DNA of 64,000 bases from Chitinophaga rhizophila (lineage in GTDB: Bacteria; Bacteroidota; Bacteroidia; Chitinophagales; Chitinophagaceae), in assembly GCF_019492185.1 (NCBI RefSeq), contig NZ_JAICCF010000001.1:992001-1056000 (forward strand). The letters run 5' to 3'. The position numbers were made by a program, and so were the translations under genes. The notes under the pieces are model-generated. The model saw only the letters and a program-made list of their open reading frames with translations. It was not told the DNA's origin and searched no databases. Position 1 is the first letter of the stretch; each line of letters starts with the position of its first letter. Below are positions 53,763 to 63,765 of the stretch, piece by piece.

Positions 53763-54098
53763 TTAGGTCAGAAAGAATGCCCGAAGAACCGCCGTAACGA
53801 TCACAAGGAAAACACAACTTCCAAACCAACTTGCCGCGACTTTGTTGGTATCCTGTTCACCCGCATTCCATTTTTGATATACTTTAATGGCTCCGATAAT
53901 TCCGATTACGGCGCCAATTACCAACATTAACTTACTACCCACGTCAAAATAACCTTGAACCTGCGTAGTTGCCGATGTTATACCGGCAGTTCCATCAGCA
54001 AAGGCGCTGATACTTACTACTAAAAAAGCGGAGGTTATTACAACTGCATGTTTGATTCTGTTTTTGACAACTATCACTTGTCTTTTTACTCTCTTCAT
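53763..54098 (-). CDS. traE: Conjugative transfer protein TraE (DUF4134)
   Basis: 111 residues: signal-like segment, then GTAGITSATTQVQGYFDVGS, a TM, WNAGEQDTNKVAASWFGSCV and a second TM. This is the DUF4134 pattern of TraE, probably the VirB2-like pilin. First gene of the core tra run; the 266-bp gap upstream holds a large inverted repeat. Confidence 0.88.
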   Translation of the reverse strand: MKRVKRQVIVVKNRIKHAVVITSAFLVVSISAFADGTAGITSATTQVQGYFDVGSKLMLVIGAVIGIIGAIKVYQKWNAGEQDTNKVAASWFGSCVFLVIVTAVLRAFFLT

Positions 54099-54126
54099 AT
54101 ACCACTCTTCACAAAAGATTTAAAAT

Positions 54127-54176
54127 AAAGGCCTGTTCCCGTATCACACGATGCCTCTATCACTGAACAGGCCTTT
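54127..54176 (-). terminator. Long-loop inverted repeat upstream of traE
   Basis: Perfect 12-bp arms AAAGGCCTGTTC / GAACAGGCCTTT separated by 26 nt, between the 160-residue gene and traE. On the minus strand a TTTT follows. It may be an attenuator controlling tra expression. The rest of 54177-54364 shows nothing clear. Confidence 0.45.
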
Positions 54177-54364
54177 GATACACTCTCACTATACCCTTCT
54201 CACTATTTTGTGCTCTTTTGTTGGTCCTCTGCAGTTTGGGTTTACACAGTTCATCAGTTATACTTTGTTTTCTTCGTTATCACCCTGCAACACTTAAATG
54301 TGTCTTTCGGTAATAAAGCGTTATCTGTAGTCGGAGTCCTATCAGAATTGAAAATTGCGGATAT

Positions 54365-54847
54365 CTACCACAATTGCTTTATCTCATCATGAGTAAAAAG
54401 CATCTCGCAATCTTCCTGTGCTTTGTCAACGATATAACTGATAAAAGAGGGTGCAAAACTGGAGTTAGCAAAATGAGGATATTGGCGCAACTTTTTCTGA
54501 ATCAATGGAACCAATTCAACTTTAGTCCATTCTTCGCATTTGCAGGCATAAAATAGATCTGCTAATTCATCATTGAGGCTATCCGCGTCGTTAAATAATT
54601 GCCGTTCACGATCATCAAGATCACCTGCTGAAAACTCAAGCTCCTCATCATCCATGTAATTGGAATTCCCTACAACTGCCAAAGAAGGTGCTGGCATCGG
54701 CCTGCTAATGCTATCTACCTTTTTGCTACCCTTGACAATTGCTAACAACTCTAACCGATAGTATAACAAGCCTATGGCGATATAATAGGAAGCCAGTAAG
54801 GCACTGGAGATATAAAAAAACTGACCCCAACTAACATGATGTAACAT
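54365..54847 (-). CDS. Unrecognised membrane-anchored ICE protein
   Basis: 160 residues: one N-terminal TM (FFYISSALLASYYIAIGLLY, about 10-30), an acidic linker (DDEELEFSAGDLDDRERQLF) and a cytoplasmic C-terminal helical domain (EEWTKVELVPLIQKKLRQYP). It sits immediately upstream of traE, where Bacteroidota elements carry small transfer genes. No family recognised. Confidence 0.6.
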   Translation of the reverse strand: MLHHVSWGQFFYISSALLASYYIAIGLLYYRLELLAIVKGSKKVDSISRPMPAPSLAVVGNSNYMDDEELEFSAGDLDDRERQLFNDADSLNDELADLFYACKCEEWTKVELVPLIQKKLRQYPHFANSSFAPSFISYIVDKAQEDCEMLFTHDEIKQLW

Positions 54848-55081
54848 TTGATGACTTTTTTTACATTTTCACAATTGCTTTTTTTCACGAAAAGTACATG
54901 TCTGATTAACTGTCGTGTATCGTTCGTTTGCAAAACAAAAATGCGTTTCAAAAAGCCGGAAAAAGTTTCCTGTGTTTACAAGTCGTTTCTGGAAACAAAT
55001 TATATTATATTGATAAACAATGATTTATAAATTTAATGTTCGTTACGCCTAAAAGATAATTAGTACAGGAACAATGAAAAG

Positions 55082-56272
55082 TTATCGAAATATCTGCCTC
55101 GCTGTTGAAGCCAGGCGACTACATATATCAATAACTGCGCGGCCGGTATTCGCATCTATGTTGTAAAATTTGGTACGAATACTATCGAATTTGAGAGTCT
55201 CTTTATTCGATGTACTGAATATATCAGAAGCCGCCCTTAATGGCTCCAAAACAACTTCATTGACCAATACTTCAGATTCAATCATAACCTTGATAAAGCC
55301 CGCCAACTCCGACAAATTCATACTGGTTATGAATTTGCTTGTTGTTGGACTATTACCCGATGGCTCATTGGCACCGGTTGACGTGGGTACAGTGGTTGAT
55401 TCTGCAATTAATTGTTGTGATTTAATGTAGAACGCTTCCTCTTCCTGGAAGAATTTTGTCAAAAATGCATGGACAGACAATTCCGACGAATCATAGTTCG
55501 CTCCCGGTTTAAGTATAACTAGATTTGTTTGCTTTTTCCAAAGTGCAAGCAAATCGATTTTTTCCTGAATTGTTTCAGCTTCAGTAAGTAAACTTTCATA
55601 GAATGATCTTAAAAACAACAATGCGTCCTCACTATTTACATTCCATCTGATTAACAGTTCCCGAAGTTGCTGTTTAATTCCTGAATTGTTCCTTAAGCTT
55701 TCAAGATCATTAACTAGCCCGGTAAAGTAATTTAAGCGCTTATAAGAAACAGGATCATTTTCTTCCAAAAAATCATCAACGGGAATGAGAATGGTCCTTA
55801 AAAGACGTACATTGTCTTTCTCAGTTAATAGTTTACGCACTGCATGAACCTTTTCCCGGATTTCAGCCTTACAATCCTGCATTGTATTAAGCGGAACCTC
55901 AAGGTCCATTTTGATCAGCGCATGTTGTACTTCACTAAAAGCTAAAAGCTGCTGAAGAGTAGAGGTTACCTGTTGATAAAATGCCTTTATAACAACAGGT
56001 AAATTAAGATCTGCTGAAACTGACTGGTTAGTTACAGCATTAATAATCGACAGTACAATAGAATGATACTGCTTAATAAATAACTCAACCTTGGAGGAGC
56101 TATCGAGATTAGATAATTCAAATTTCACATCCCGTAATACATGTTCTTTTGTTATTTCCATGTATCCAATCCACTTGAGAATGTCATCAGCTGGAATTTG
56201 GATTGATACGGAGAGGAGTTGCAGTTTCTCTTTTACAAAGAAAAATAGGTTTTTCAACTGTTTGTTCATCAC
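55082..56272 (-). CDS. RteC-like protein, copy 2
   Basis: 396-residue soluble helical protein. The C-terminal ~80 residues (MNLSELAGFIKVMIESEVLV ... FDSIRTKFYNIDANTGRAVI) follow the pattern of the RteC C-terminal DNA-binding region from CTnDOT-type elements: selection-dependent regulator of excision and transfer. The resemblance is by eye and modest. The middle (ENDPVSYKRLNYFTGLVNDL) matches ADPTISYRQLKFANELISHV in the upstream gene, so the two are paralogues. Confidence 0.5.
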   Translation of the reverse strand: MMNKQLKNLFFFVKEKLQLLSVSIQIPADDILKWIGYMEITKEHVLRDVKFELSNLDSSSKVELFIKQYHSIVLSIINAVTNQSVSADLNLPVVIKAFYQQVTSTLQQLLAFSEVQHALIKMDLEVPLNTMQDCKAEIREKVHAVRKLLTEKDNVRLLRTILIPVDDFLEENDPVSYKRLNYFTGLVNDLESLRNNSGIKQQLRELLIRWNVNSEDALLFLRSFYESLLTEAETIQEKIDLLALWKKQTNLVILKPGANYDSSELSVHAFLTKFFQEEEAFYIKSQQLIAESTTVPTSTGANEPSGNSPTTSKFITSMNLSELAGFIKVMIESEVLVNEVVLEPLRAASDIFSTSNKETLKFDSIRTKFYNIDANTGRAVIDICSRLASTARQIFR

Positions 56273-56440
56273 GCCCTGTTTTAAAAGTAAGCTAATTGGG
56301 ATAGACAGGTTCAGGAGAAAAATGGTTCAACGCGTTACCAGATACAAAATAAGGGGATGGATAGTGCATAAAATACAATGGTGGGTACATGTACCCACCA
56401 TAACCGATTGATTTTTAAGGAATTAATATTTTAAAAAAAA

Positions 56441-57673
56441 TCAGAACTTCCCGGTTCTTAGCAGATTGTAACTTTCAAAAAATATATTCATAACATTTTC
56501 TACTGCCTTTGGCCGTACATTATTGGCCTTACTGCGTAATCCTTCCGGGCTAAGTTGATCAGTTCCCTTCGTTATCAAGGCATTTGATAATACACGGTAG
56601 ATTTTGCTCGCATTTTCATCTACAAAAACTGCCACCTTTGGATTTTTAAACACTTTCGTGATAACTGCCCATTCGCTTGAAGATAACCCAGTGTAGATTT
56701 TTTCACTGAGCAATTCTGAAATTTTTATAGGACCCGAATCATCATTTATCCCCAGGGACAACTGTTTAATTTCAGCGGCAAGCCAGGTTTTAATTTGTTC
56801 AACGGCAGAACTTTCATGAGAGAGGAATTTGGAATCAGGTTTGATATGCAGCTGGTCCATTAATTTTTCATATAGGTTAAGTATGGCTAGCTTCTCTTTA
56901 ATCGATTTGCCTCTCATTTTATAATATAATGCAGAAGTGCATAAATCCACATATTCGCGGCTATTGAAGTTGAGGTATAACAGTGTCATATGCAATTTGA
57001 TCGTCAAATCTGATTCAGGCACACCTACTTCCGAAAGCTGCTCACTAATTACCCCGAAAAAGCGGTTAAAAGTATTTAATCCATCAGCTGTCAGAAGTAC
57101 ACTTACATGGCTGATAAGTTCATTGGCAAATTTCAGTTGACGATAAGAGATCGTTGGATCGGCATCATCCAACAACTCAATGCTACTGATAAGCAGTTCA
57201 ATGACAGTATGGTCGATTGACACTTCAGCGGTGGTTTTCCTTAATTGTTCAGTAGCCATATGCAATTCATTGCAGGCCAGGATGCGATAGGTATCCGTCG
57301 CAGGTTGATCACAGTCAAAATACTGCGTAAACCGAATCAATATAAAATCCATAACGCTCTCAAAATCTAAGATTGAAGTCACATAAAAACTACTAAGCAC
57401 TTGTTGTTTATCGACTTCTACCGATTTGTGGTAGGTGATTAATTTTTGCAGAAGACCATTTATTTCCTTTTGCTGTAACTGCACATATGCCTCAGCTAAT
57501 TGTGTGTTTGAGAATGAAAAAATGTTGTCTATCAATAGTTTTTTAATAGACTGAACTTCCCGCTTTACATCCATTAATAAGCTAGCCCAGTCATCAGGAG
57601 ACTGTTTCATCATCGCCTCCGGATGAAATTTTTCTGCCACGAGCGACTCAATAAACGTGTAATCGTACAACAT
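56441..57673 (-). CDS. RteC-like protein, copy 1
   Basis: 410 residues, soluble and helical, paralogous to the next gene downstream. Corresponding blocks: YLNFNSREYVDLCTSALYYK with WNVNSEDALLFLRSFYESLL, and a C-terminal region (LSSSEWAVITKVFKNPKVAV ... LSPEGLRSKANNVRPKAVEN) with the RteC-like order of conserved positions. It heads the minus-strand run and is preceded by an 829-bp gap. A role as element regulator is inferred. Confidence 0.5.
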   Translation of the reverse strand: MLYDYTFIESLVAEKFHPEAMMKQSPDDWASLLMDVKREVQSIKKLLIDNIFSFSNTQLAEAYVQLQQKEINGLLQKLITYHKSVEVDKQQVLSSFYVTSILDFESVMDFILIRFTQYFDCDQPATDTYRILACNELHMATEQLRKTTAEVSIDHTVIELLISSIELLDDADPTISYRQLKFANELISHVSVLLTADGLNTFNRFFGVISEQLSEVGVPESDLTIKLHMTLLYLNFNSREYVDLCTSALYYKMRGKSIKEKLAILNLYEKLMDQLHIKPDSKFLSHESSAVEQIKTWLAAEIKQLSLGINDDSGPIKISELLSEKIYTGLSSSEWAVITKVFKNPKVAVFVDENASKIYRVLSNALITKGTDQLSPEGLRSKANNVRPKAVENVMNIFFESYNLLRTGKF

Positions 57674-58502
57674 AAACGTACTTTTAGGTTAACATGAAGC
57701 TTATGCTATCTAAATAAAAGACAGGTCTTTTAGTAATACATATCGTTTTGGTAATAAAGATCTAATCCCAGTTTTGGTCTGAAAAAAACATAATAAAAAG
57801 TGACGGGGTAACCGTTGTGACAAAAAGTTTGTCGCGGGAATACTTTTTCCGTTAGCATTGGTTTACATATATTGGATAGACCGTACATATCGCCGGTATT
57901 AAATTACATTTTCAGAATTCCTAAAAAATGGCGGTGTATAATCGACTTAAGACAAATATAATACAAAATTACATGTTACAACATGTAATTTGCAAATACC
58001 GGTTTTTAAGTAGTTAATTGTAACCATATTAGAGCATTTTGTTATTATAATATAGTCAGGGTGAAATAGACAAAGACATATTTTTTCGATTCCAACTGTA
58101 TTTCAAATTATAACCAATCCATTATCCGTTTGAGCTACATTGAGAAGGTTAATGATAATGACTGCCAAAGTCAATTTTTCATCTTACGAAAAGGACGCGG
58201 TTTCGTTCTTATTCCTTTATATATCCTGCATTTACAATTCTTCTCCGAATAGAATTTGAAATTGGGATGAAAAAGCCGAACCTCTGGTCAACATATGGAA
58301 ATGCTAATGATGGCAACTTTTGACAGAGAAGAGGCTGCTCCACCTTAATTTTTTTCACTTTTGTGATTACGCAAACAAACTTCCGAAGGTTACAGCAAAA
58401 AAAAAATACGCTATCTATCGGTTTTAAGCGAAAACTTGTACGGCTTTGGACGGATTTTTAAATTTTTGGGCCTACGTCATAATACGTATCCAGGTAAAAT
58501 TG
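57674..58502. other. AT-rich intergenic region upstream of the tra operon
   Basis: 829 bp without a convincing gene. It should contain the promoter of the RteC-like/tra run. The only clear structure is a palindrome, AAATTACATGT / ACATGTAATTT with a 4-nt spacer, at 57966-57991, a candidate operator. I see no exact TAnnTTTG box reading toward 57673. Confidence 0.5.
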
Positions 58503-59405
58503 CTAATCAGGAAGGGTAAGATTGGTTTTTTTGAGGAGTTCCAGCTTATTGCGAACACCAACCTTTTTGTAAATATTACTTGCATGGGTGGTAACTGTCC
58601 TTTCGGACAAATAAAGGCGCTCTGCTATTTGGCTGAATTTTAAACCACTGGAAATCATCAAAATAATTTCCTTTTCTCTTTCCGTTAAATTGAATCGATC
58701 TGCCGCGTCTTCTATCCGCTGACTTTTGGTTAGCCCTTGATGTTGTAATTCCAGATAGTCAGCCCGTAGAGTTTTAATTGTTCGGGTAATATACAATACG
58801 GTGATTACCAGAAACCCACCATTAGTTAAGGATGCCTCGACAGCTTGAGGAGCATCGAGGTAGGAAACGACGGCCAAAGATGTCCAGGGAAACACCGCCA
58901 GGTAAACACCGATAATTTCCGGCATACTCCTGATATCTTTATTGTCTTTATATGTAGGAAAAATTGCTCTGGAAATAGCTACAATTAATGTGAGAGAGTA
59001 AAAAAACGGAATCACCAAACCATACTCCCTTGCCCAAACGAGGTTTTTGTTAATGGAGTAGGAAATAACAAAAAACACTAAATACGGAACCAATAGGAAT
59101 ATAACCACCCCATAGGTAGCGTGAAATTTAAGTTTTTTCAGGTTAAAGGCTTTGTAAAAGTAAAACGGGAAAAAGGAAGCCATACAGAAACCACTCCCAT
59201 AGGCTACCATATTCTGAATGTGAATTGGAACGGAGAAATTTTTATCAGGAAGCAATCCGCTGGCAATATTGTATGAAAGAAGCAGAACTAATAATATTAA
59301 ATACCATAATCTCTGTTTATCTTCCGGCCGAATTAAAAAGAAAACGAGTTGAAAGATAAACATGATCGTTTCGAGACAAACAAATATGAATGTCACAATA
59401 TGCAT
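58503..59405 (-). CDS. Membrane-bound LuxR-type transcriptional regulator
   Basis: 300 residues from the ATG at 59405, 1 bp after the stop of the acetyltransferase gene; an ATG at 59426 inside that gene is possible. The N-terminal ~215 residues form about seven membrane segments. The C-terminus is a LuxR/GerE helix-turn-helix (LTEREKEIILMISSGLKFSQ then IAERLYLSERTVTTHASNIY). Such membrane-LuxR fusions are common in Bacteroidota; the signal sensed is unknown. Confidence 0.85.
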   Translation of the reverse strand: MHIVTFIFVCLETIMFIFQLVFFLIRPEDKQRLWYLILLVLLLSYNIASGLLPDKNFSVPIHIQNMVAYGSGFCMASFFPFYFYKAFNLKKLKFHATYGVVIFLLVPYLVFFVISYSINKNLVWAREYGLVIPFFYSLTLIVAISRAIFPTYKDNKDIRSMPEIIGVYLAVFPWTSLAVVSYLDAPQAVEASLTNGGFLVITVLYITRTIKTLRADYLELQHQGLTKSQRIEDAADRFNLTEREKEIILMISSGLKFSQIAERLYLSERTVTTHASNIYKKVGVRNKLELLKKTNLTLPD

Positions 59406-59406
59406 C

Positions 59407-60000
59407 TCAGTTCCGAGCACTAACATACTTCCATTCTCTTTTTAGCAGGAACAACAGGTACCCGAAGTCGAGCTCATGGTATTTAGTAAAACCAAACTTT
59501 TCGTACCATGATACATTTTCTCTCAGAGAAGTTTCAAGATAAACATCTCTGTCTTTAGACTTGGCGTATTGAAGAATTTCAGTTAGCAGCTTTGTCCCAG
59601 TTCCCGCCCCTTGAAATTCTGGAATAACGCCAATAAACCATAAGTAGAAAAAAGGATAGTTGGGGTGGTGTTTTTTAATTGCAAATTCTCTTTTTTGCGT
59701 CTTAAAAATATTCCCAAGTCCTAATGAAAAAAGAACCAACCGCAAATCCCAAAATATTGACTTGATACTGGTTCTTCGCTTGTCTGAGTAGAGCAATAAC
59801 GCACACCCTGCTTTATTATCTGAAAGAAATACTTCCCCAAATTGGAGACATAAATGAAATGAGTATTCCATCAGGCAACGGATTCGGTCAATTCTACTCC
59901 GATCTTGCTTAATGATGAAGTTGACACTTGGGTTATTTTCAAAAGATTTCGTCAGGATATCCAAAACTGTTGTTTTGTCTTCCAGGGTTGCCTTTAACAT
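59407..60000 (-). CDS. GNAT N-acetyltransferase
   Basis: 197 residues. Acetyl-CoA loop in IGVIPEFQGAGTGTKLL, followed by YLETSLRENVSWYEKFGFTK, the usual end of the GNAT fold. The N-terminal half (LTKSFENNPSVNFIIKQDRS) resembles acetyltransferases of the antibiotic/small-molecule branch. Co-transcribed with the downstream LuxR gene. Confidence 0.85.
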   Translation of the reverse strand: MLKATLEDKTTVLDILTKSFENNPSVNFIIKQDRSRIDRIRCLMEYSFHLCLQFGEVFLSDNKAGCALLLYSDKRRTSIKSIFWDLRLVLFSLGLGNIFKTQKREFAIKKHHPNYPFFYLWFIGVIPEFQGAGTGTKLLTEILQYAKSKDRDVYLETSLRENVSWYEKFGFTKYHELDFGYLLFLLKREWKYVSARN

Positions 60001-60225
60001 GGTACAGACTAAAATGGGTTAAATTACAATAGAACAACTTGTATCTGAATAATTAGTTAGATGGCGTGCAATACTAATTTACAAACTAGAATTTGTAATT
60101 ATATTTCATATTTATCGGAAAAATGGCTACGTCAATATCGGTGAAATTGATATTACCGCCAACTTCAGTACAGGTTGGATAATTGCCGGCCCGCAATAAA
60201 TACAATTATTTCAATTGATTTTCGC

Positions 60226-62166
60226 TTATTCCTCATCCCACTCCTCCAAAAGCTTTGGTAAATCTACTCCCTTACCAAGCACGGGTTTAAACAGGTCGCC
60301 CTCCGATTGAATACGTGATAAAGCATTGTCAATAGTAAAATCTTTCATTTTCAACCCTTTTTTTACTTCTTCCCAATGAAGTGGCATCGAGACGGTTGCT
60401 CCAGGCTTGGGACGTAACGAATACGGTGCAGCTAGCGTTGCCTTCGGGCGATTTTGCAAGTAATCAACGTATAACTTGCCTTTACGATTTCTGGTCATTC
60501 GCTCAATGCTGGTAAATTTTGGTAAGCGGTGATGAACATTGGTGGCGATTAACTTGGCAAATAACTGGCATGCATCATATGAATATAATCCTCCTAAAGG
60601 TATGTAAATATGAATGCCAGTTGAGCCCGAAGTCTTTGGATAACCAGGAACTTTCAATTCATCCAATACCTGTTTTACAGTTTGGGCAGTTTCGATTACC
60701 TGTTCAAAAGTATTGCCTGTATCTGGATCAAGGTCTATGAGGCACCAATCAGGCTGATCCGGATTGTCAATTGTACTATTCCAGGGATTCATTTCTATGG
60801 CGCCCAGATTCGCCATATAGAGCAAACTGGCCTCATCTTCAGCTACAAGAAAATTTTTATCTTCCCCATCGCTTGTATGGTATGGAAACTGCTTTATCCA
60901 GTCAGGTGCTTTGCCTGTAACATCCTTTTGATAAAAACTATGGCCCGTTATACCATTTGGATAACGATTCATGGATTGGGGTCTACCTTTCAGGTATGGA
61001 AGGATATAAGGTGCTACCTGGTAATAGTAGTTTAGCATGTCTCTTTTAGTAAATCCTTCACCAGGCCAATAAACTTTGCTCAAATTGGAAAAGTTTAAGT
61101 CATGGCCATTTACTTTTTTCACTTGTGTTTCTTCCGTAGGATTTAACAAACTTTTCCGGCTGCCTTTGCCGGGAGGCTGCAACAATTTCTCTGTTTTCCT
61201 CGCTTCCTTCTCATTTAGAACCTTCTCAGCTTGGACAGCTGTTTCTGCTACCACGGTATCCGCTGCTTTATCAGTACGCATACCTTCGAAGCTTGGATGC
61301 CGCATGACACCATCATCTGTGATTTCTGCATAACTGACCTCGCATAGAAGCATCGGTTTTAACCAGGTGACAGTCGCGTGCGGCGGATTCCGGCGAAAAC
61401 GCGACGGCTTGTTTACGTCTATCTCCTCAGAAAATGGATTGGTTTTAGTAATAAGCGGCTTGAATTGCCCCATCATTTCCTTTTGCAACTTATCATTGAA
61501 TCCTGTACCGATCTTGCCAGTATACATCAGCCTGTCACTCTCATAAACGCCGACAAGTAGGGAACTGAAAGCTTTGGGAGAATCCTCATTGTTTGTAAAA
61601 CCACCAATAACTACTTCATGGCGCTTGTTTGCTTTTATTTTTAGCCAACTTTTGGAACGATCGCCAGGGCTATATGTGCTATCAGCTTGTTTGGCCATGA
61701 TACCCTCCATGCCCATTTGGGCGGCAGCAGCCAGAAATTCAGTAGCTGATGTTTCAAACGTCTCACTATAACGGATCAAATCACTCTTTGGCATAGTGGA
61801 CTTCAGTAGTTCCCGGCGCTGCCTAAGCGGCACTTCCATTAGATTCTTTCCTTCAAGCCATAGCAAGTCAAAAACGTAATACACCAGGCTCCCATCCGCT
61901 TCACTTCGCCAGTTCTGTAAGGAACCAAAATGCGCAACACCATGTTCATTCAATACACAGATTTCGCCATCAACAACTGCGTTTATTGCCCAATCTGATA
62001 TTGCCTGATACACCGGATAATGTTTTTCATTGAAGCTTTTATTGTTCCTGCTTACTAATTCAACATTTCCTTTGTTACTTAATGTTAGCGCCCGGTAACC
62101 ATCCCATTTCACCTCATATAGCAAGCCCTCCTGATCAAATGGGTGATCAATTAATGTAGCCAGCAT
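60226..62166 (-). CDS. ligD: DNA ligase D, ligase and polymerase domains (broken gene)
   Basis: 646 residues from the first ATG; the frame is open and homologous up to 62553, so this ATG is not the natural start. Ligase domain: adenylation motif EVKWDGYRAL (Lys20 of this fragment), VVDGEICVL and GIMAKQADS. Polymerase/primase domain from about 350: VYWPGEGFTKRDMLNYYYQV, CLIDLDPD with the metal-binding Asp pair, and SGSTGIHIYIPLG. LigD repairs double-strand breaks with Ku; no Ku gene is in this window. The phosphoesterase domain lies in another frame upstream. Confidence 0.9.
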   Translation of the reverse strand: MLATLIDHPFDQEGLLYEVKWDGYRALTLSNKGNVELVSRNNKSFNEKHYPVYQAISDWAINAVVDGEICVLNEHGVAHFGSLQNWRSEADGSLVYYVFDLLWLEGKNLMEVPLRQRRELLKSTMPKSDLIRYSETFETSATEFLAAAAQMGMEGIMAKQADSTYSPGDRSKSWLKIKANKRHEVVIGGFTNNEDSPKAFSSLLVGVYESDRLMYTGKIGTGFNDKLQKEMMGQFKPLITKTNPFSEEIDVNKPSRFRRNPPHATVTWLKPMLLCEVSYAEITDDGVMRHPSFEGMRTDKAADTVVAETAVQAEKVLNEKEARKTEKLLQPPGKGSRKSLLNPTEETQVKKVNGHDLNFSNLSKVYWPGEGFTKRDMLNYYYQVAPYILPYLKGRPQSMNRYPNGITGHSFYQKDVTGKAPDWIKQFPYHTSDGEDKNFLVAEDEASLLYMANLGAIEMNPWNSTIDNPDQPDWCLIDLDPDTGNTFEQVIETAQTVKQVLDELKVPGYPKTSGSTGIHIYIPLGGLYSYDACQLFAKLIATNVHHRLPKFTSIERMTRNRKGKLYVDYLQNRPKATLAAPYSLRPKPGATVSMPLHWEEVKKGLKMKDFTIDNALSRIQSEGDLFKPVLGKGVDLPKLLEEWDEE

Positions 62167-62542
62167 CGGCTCAACCCTCTTTGGAAAGGCTGCTTTAGTG
62201 CCAATCTTAGGGGTCTGAGCATTAGATGATACAGAATTTGTTTTGGAAGAGGCGGATCTTTTGGAAGTTGGTTTTGTTTGGGGGACTACGGTGTTCTTCG
62301 TTGAGGTATGGGTAGCTTTTGATTTTACGGGATTTTTCTCCGGTTGACCATAGATAGTGGTAGAAGTTTTGGCTACCTGTTCTAATGTCTTTTTACTAAT
62401 GACAGACTTAGTTTTTAGCGTAATATCGACTTGTTTTGCGTATTTGTCCTTGTGTTTAATTAAAAACCAGGCATTGTCTCCACGACCCTTTGTTTTTACA
62501 AGGGCAAATTCACCCTTTAGCTTTGATCCTTTAACCGGAACT

Positions 62543-62935
62543 TTATTGAGCCACTATGCCAACCTCCAAAAGGGCCTTTTCATCCTTTTTCTTATCCCCT
62601 GTAGGCTCCAATGGCTCGTAAGTCCCCTCATCCCAAACGATCACCGTACCGGCGCCGAAATTACCTTTAGGGATAATACCCTCGAAATTGCGGTAATCAT
62701 ATGGGTGATCTTCTACTTCCATAGCCAACCGCTTATCAGCTGGATTTACAGATGGGCCTTTAGGCACCGCCCAACTTTTCAGCACTCCCCGCATCTCCAG
62801 GCGGAAATCATAATGCAAGTGCGAAGCTGCATGCTTTTGCACCACAAATCGTAACTCGTTCCCATCAGCATTGCCGCCGGTCGGCTCCGGTGTTTTGTCG
62901 AACGAACGTTTTTCCTTGTATTTAGTCAGTCCCAT
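62543..62935 (-). CDS. ligD: DNA ligase D, 3'-phosphoesterase domain (broken gene)
   Basis: 130 residues: [20 protein letters not shown] then [20 protein letters not shown] and [13 protein letters not shown] are LigD phosphoesterase signatures. The frame ends LLEVGIVAQ then stop. Adding one G (GAGGG) and one A (ATAAAA) at about 62550-62565 would read [20 protein letters not shown] and join it to the ligase frame, giving 903 residues, the usual PE-ligase-polymerase length. Confidence 0.88.
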   Translation of the reverse strand: MGLTKYKEKRSFDKTPEPTGGNADGNELRFVVQKHAASHLHYDFRLEMRGVLKSWAVPKGPSVNPADKRLAMEVEDHPYDYRNFEGIIPKGNFGAGTVIVWDEGTYEPLEPTGDKKKDEKALLEVGIVAQ

Positions 62936-63224
62936 ACCATATTGGTATAATACTCATGCCAATTTGTTACTTTCATCTAGAAAAGGAGTTGAGAACGGGT
63001 AAGCGAACTCAACCTTTTTTAGCACCTGGGACTTTGTAAATATGAATTATTATGGATCTGTTCTTAAAAGTAAGCTTCAAATTACACCGGGGTTGATGAC
63101 GACCCATTTGTTGCTATTTCTTTTTCATAAGCCAGACTTGTATAGCCCATTACTTTAAGGTCAAAACAATTCTCAATTCCCTTTACAAATCATGCTCTCA
63201 AATTCAGCGTTTGTGGAATTGAAA

Positions 63225-63620
63225 TTAATGTCCGGCAGGCGCTTTAGGTGGCGGGCCTTCTAAGTAACTGATATAATCTTGGCTTAAATTATGATCTAAC
63301 AAGAACCTTTCTTCCCATAATAAGTAATCGTCCGTCGGTGGATTAGACCATCCATCTGCAGCCGGATCTTCAAGTGTTTTTAAAAGGTGCCATGTAACGT
63401 CTAAAGGAGTTTGATTATCTAATAGCGCCATGGAATTGTAGTCCTTAGGCAGAAAATATTCACTATTTAATTGCTCTGCGGAATGGATTACTGCCTGGGC
63501 TTCTGCCGGTGTTTTGCAGAAATAATACTCCAGACAACCGGCCACTAACATAAGGAAAGTCCTGTGATTAAATTTAATAGTGTCCAATCCGTCAGCGGTA
63601 TAATATAGGTAATCCGGCAT
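63225..63620 (-). CDS. Unrecognised small protein
   Basis: 131 residues, soluble, acidic. Segments: FNHRTFLMLVAGCLEYYFCK, AEAQAVIHSAEQLNSEYFLP and WEERFLLDHNLSQDYISYLE; Pro-rich end (GPPPKAPAGH). No family recognised. A TAACTTTG promoter-like box sits 5 bp before the ATG. Confidence 0.6.
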   Translation of the reverse strand: MPDYLYYTADGLDTIKFNHRTFLMLVAGCLEYYFCKTPAEAQAVIHSAEQLNSEYFLPKDYNSMALLDNQTPLDVTWHLLKTLEDPAADGWSNPPTDDYLLWEERFLLDHNLSQDYISYLEGPPPKAPAGH

Positions 63621-63625
63621 TTACT

Positions 63626-63633
63626 CAAAGTTA
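63626..63633 (-). promoter_or_regulatory. Candidate -7 box before the 131-residue gene
   Basis: On the minus strand TAACTTTG, then 5 nt, then the ATG at 63620. A TTTG lies 23 bp further upstream (63657-63660), slightly more than the usual 19-21 bp. The mRNA would be nearly leaderless. Confidence 0.4.
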
Positions 63634-63765
63634 GATAAAATACTTCCTGCTGCGCACAAATACGGAAATGTTTGCTGATTGGAAAATGTAGTTAGCATTT
63701 TGCTGATATTAGATCATATTGAGCTTTAAAGTATTACCAATTTTCTAAAGGTATCAAATCACATG

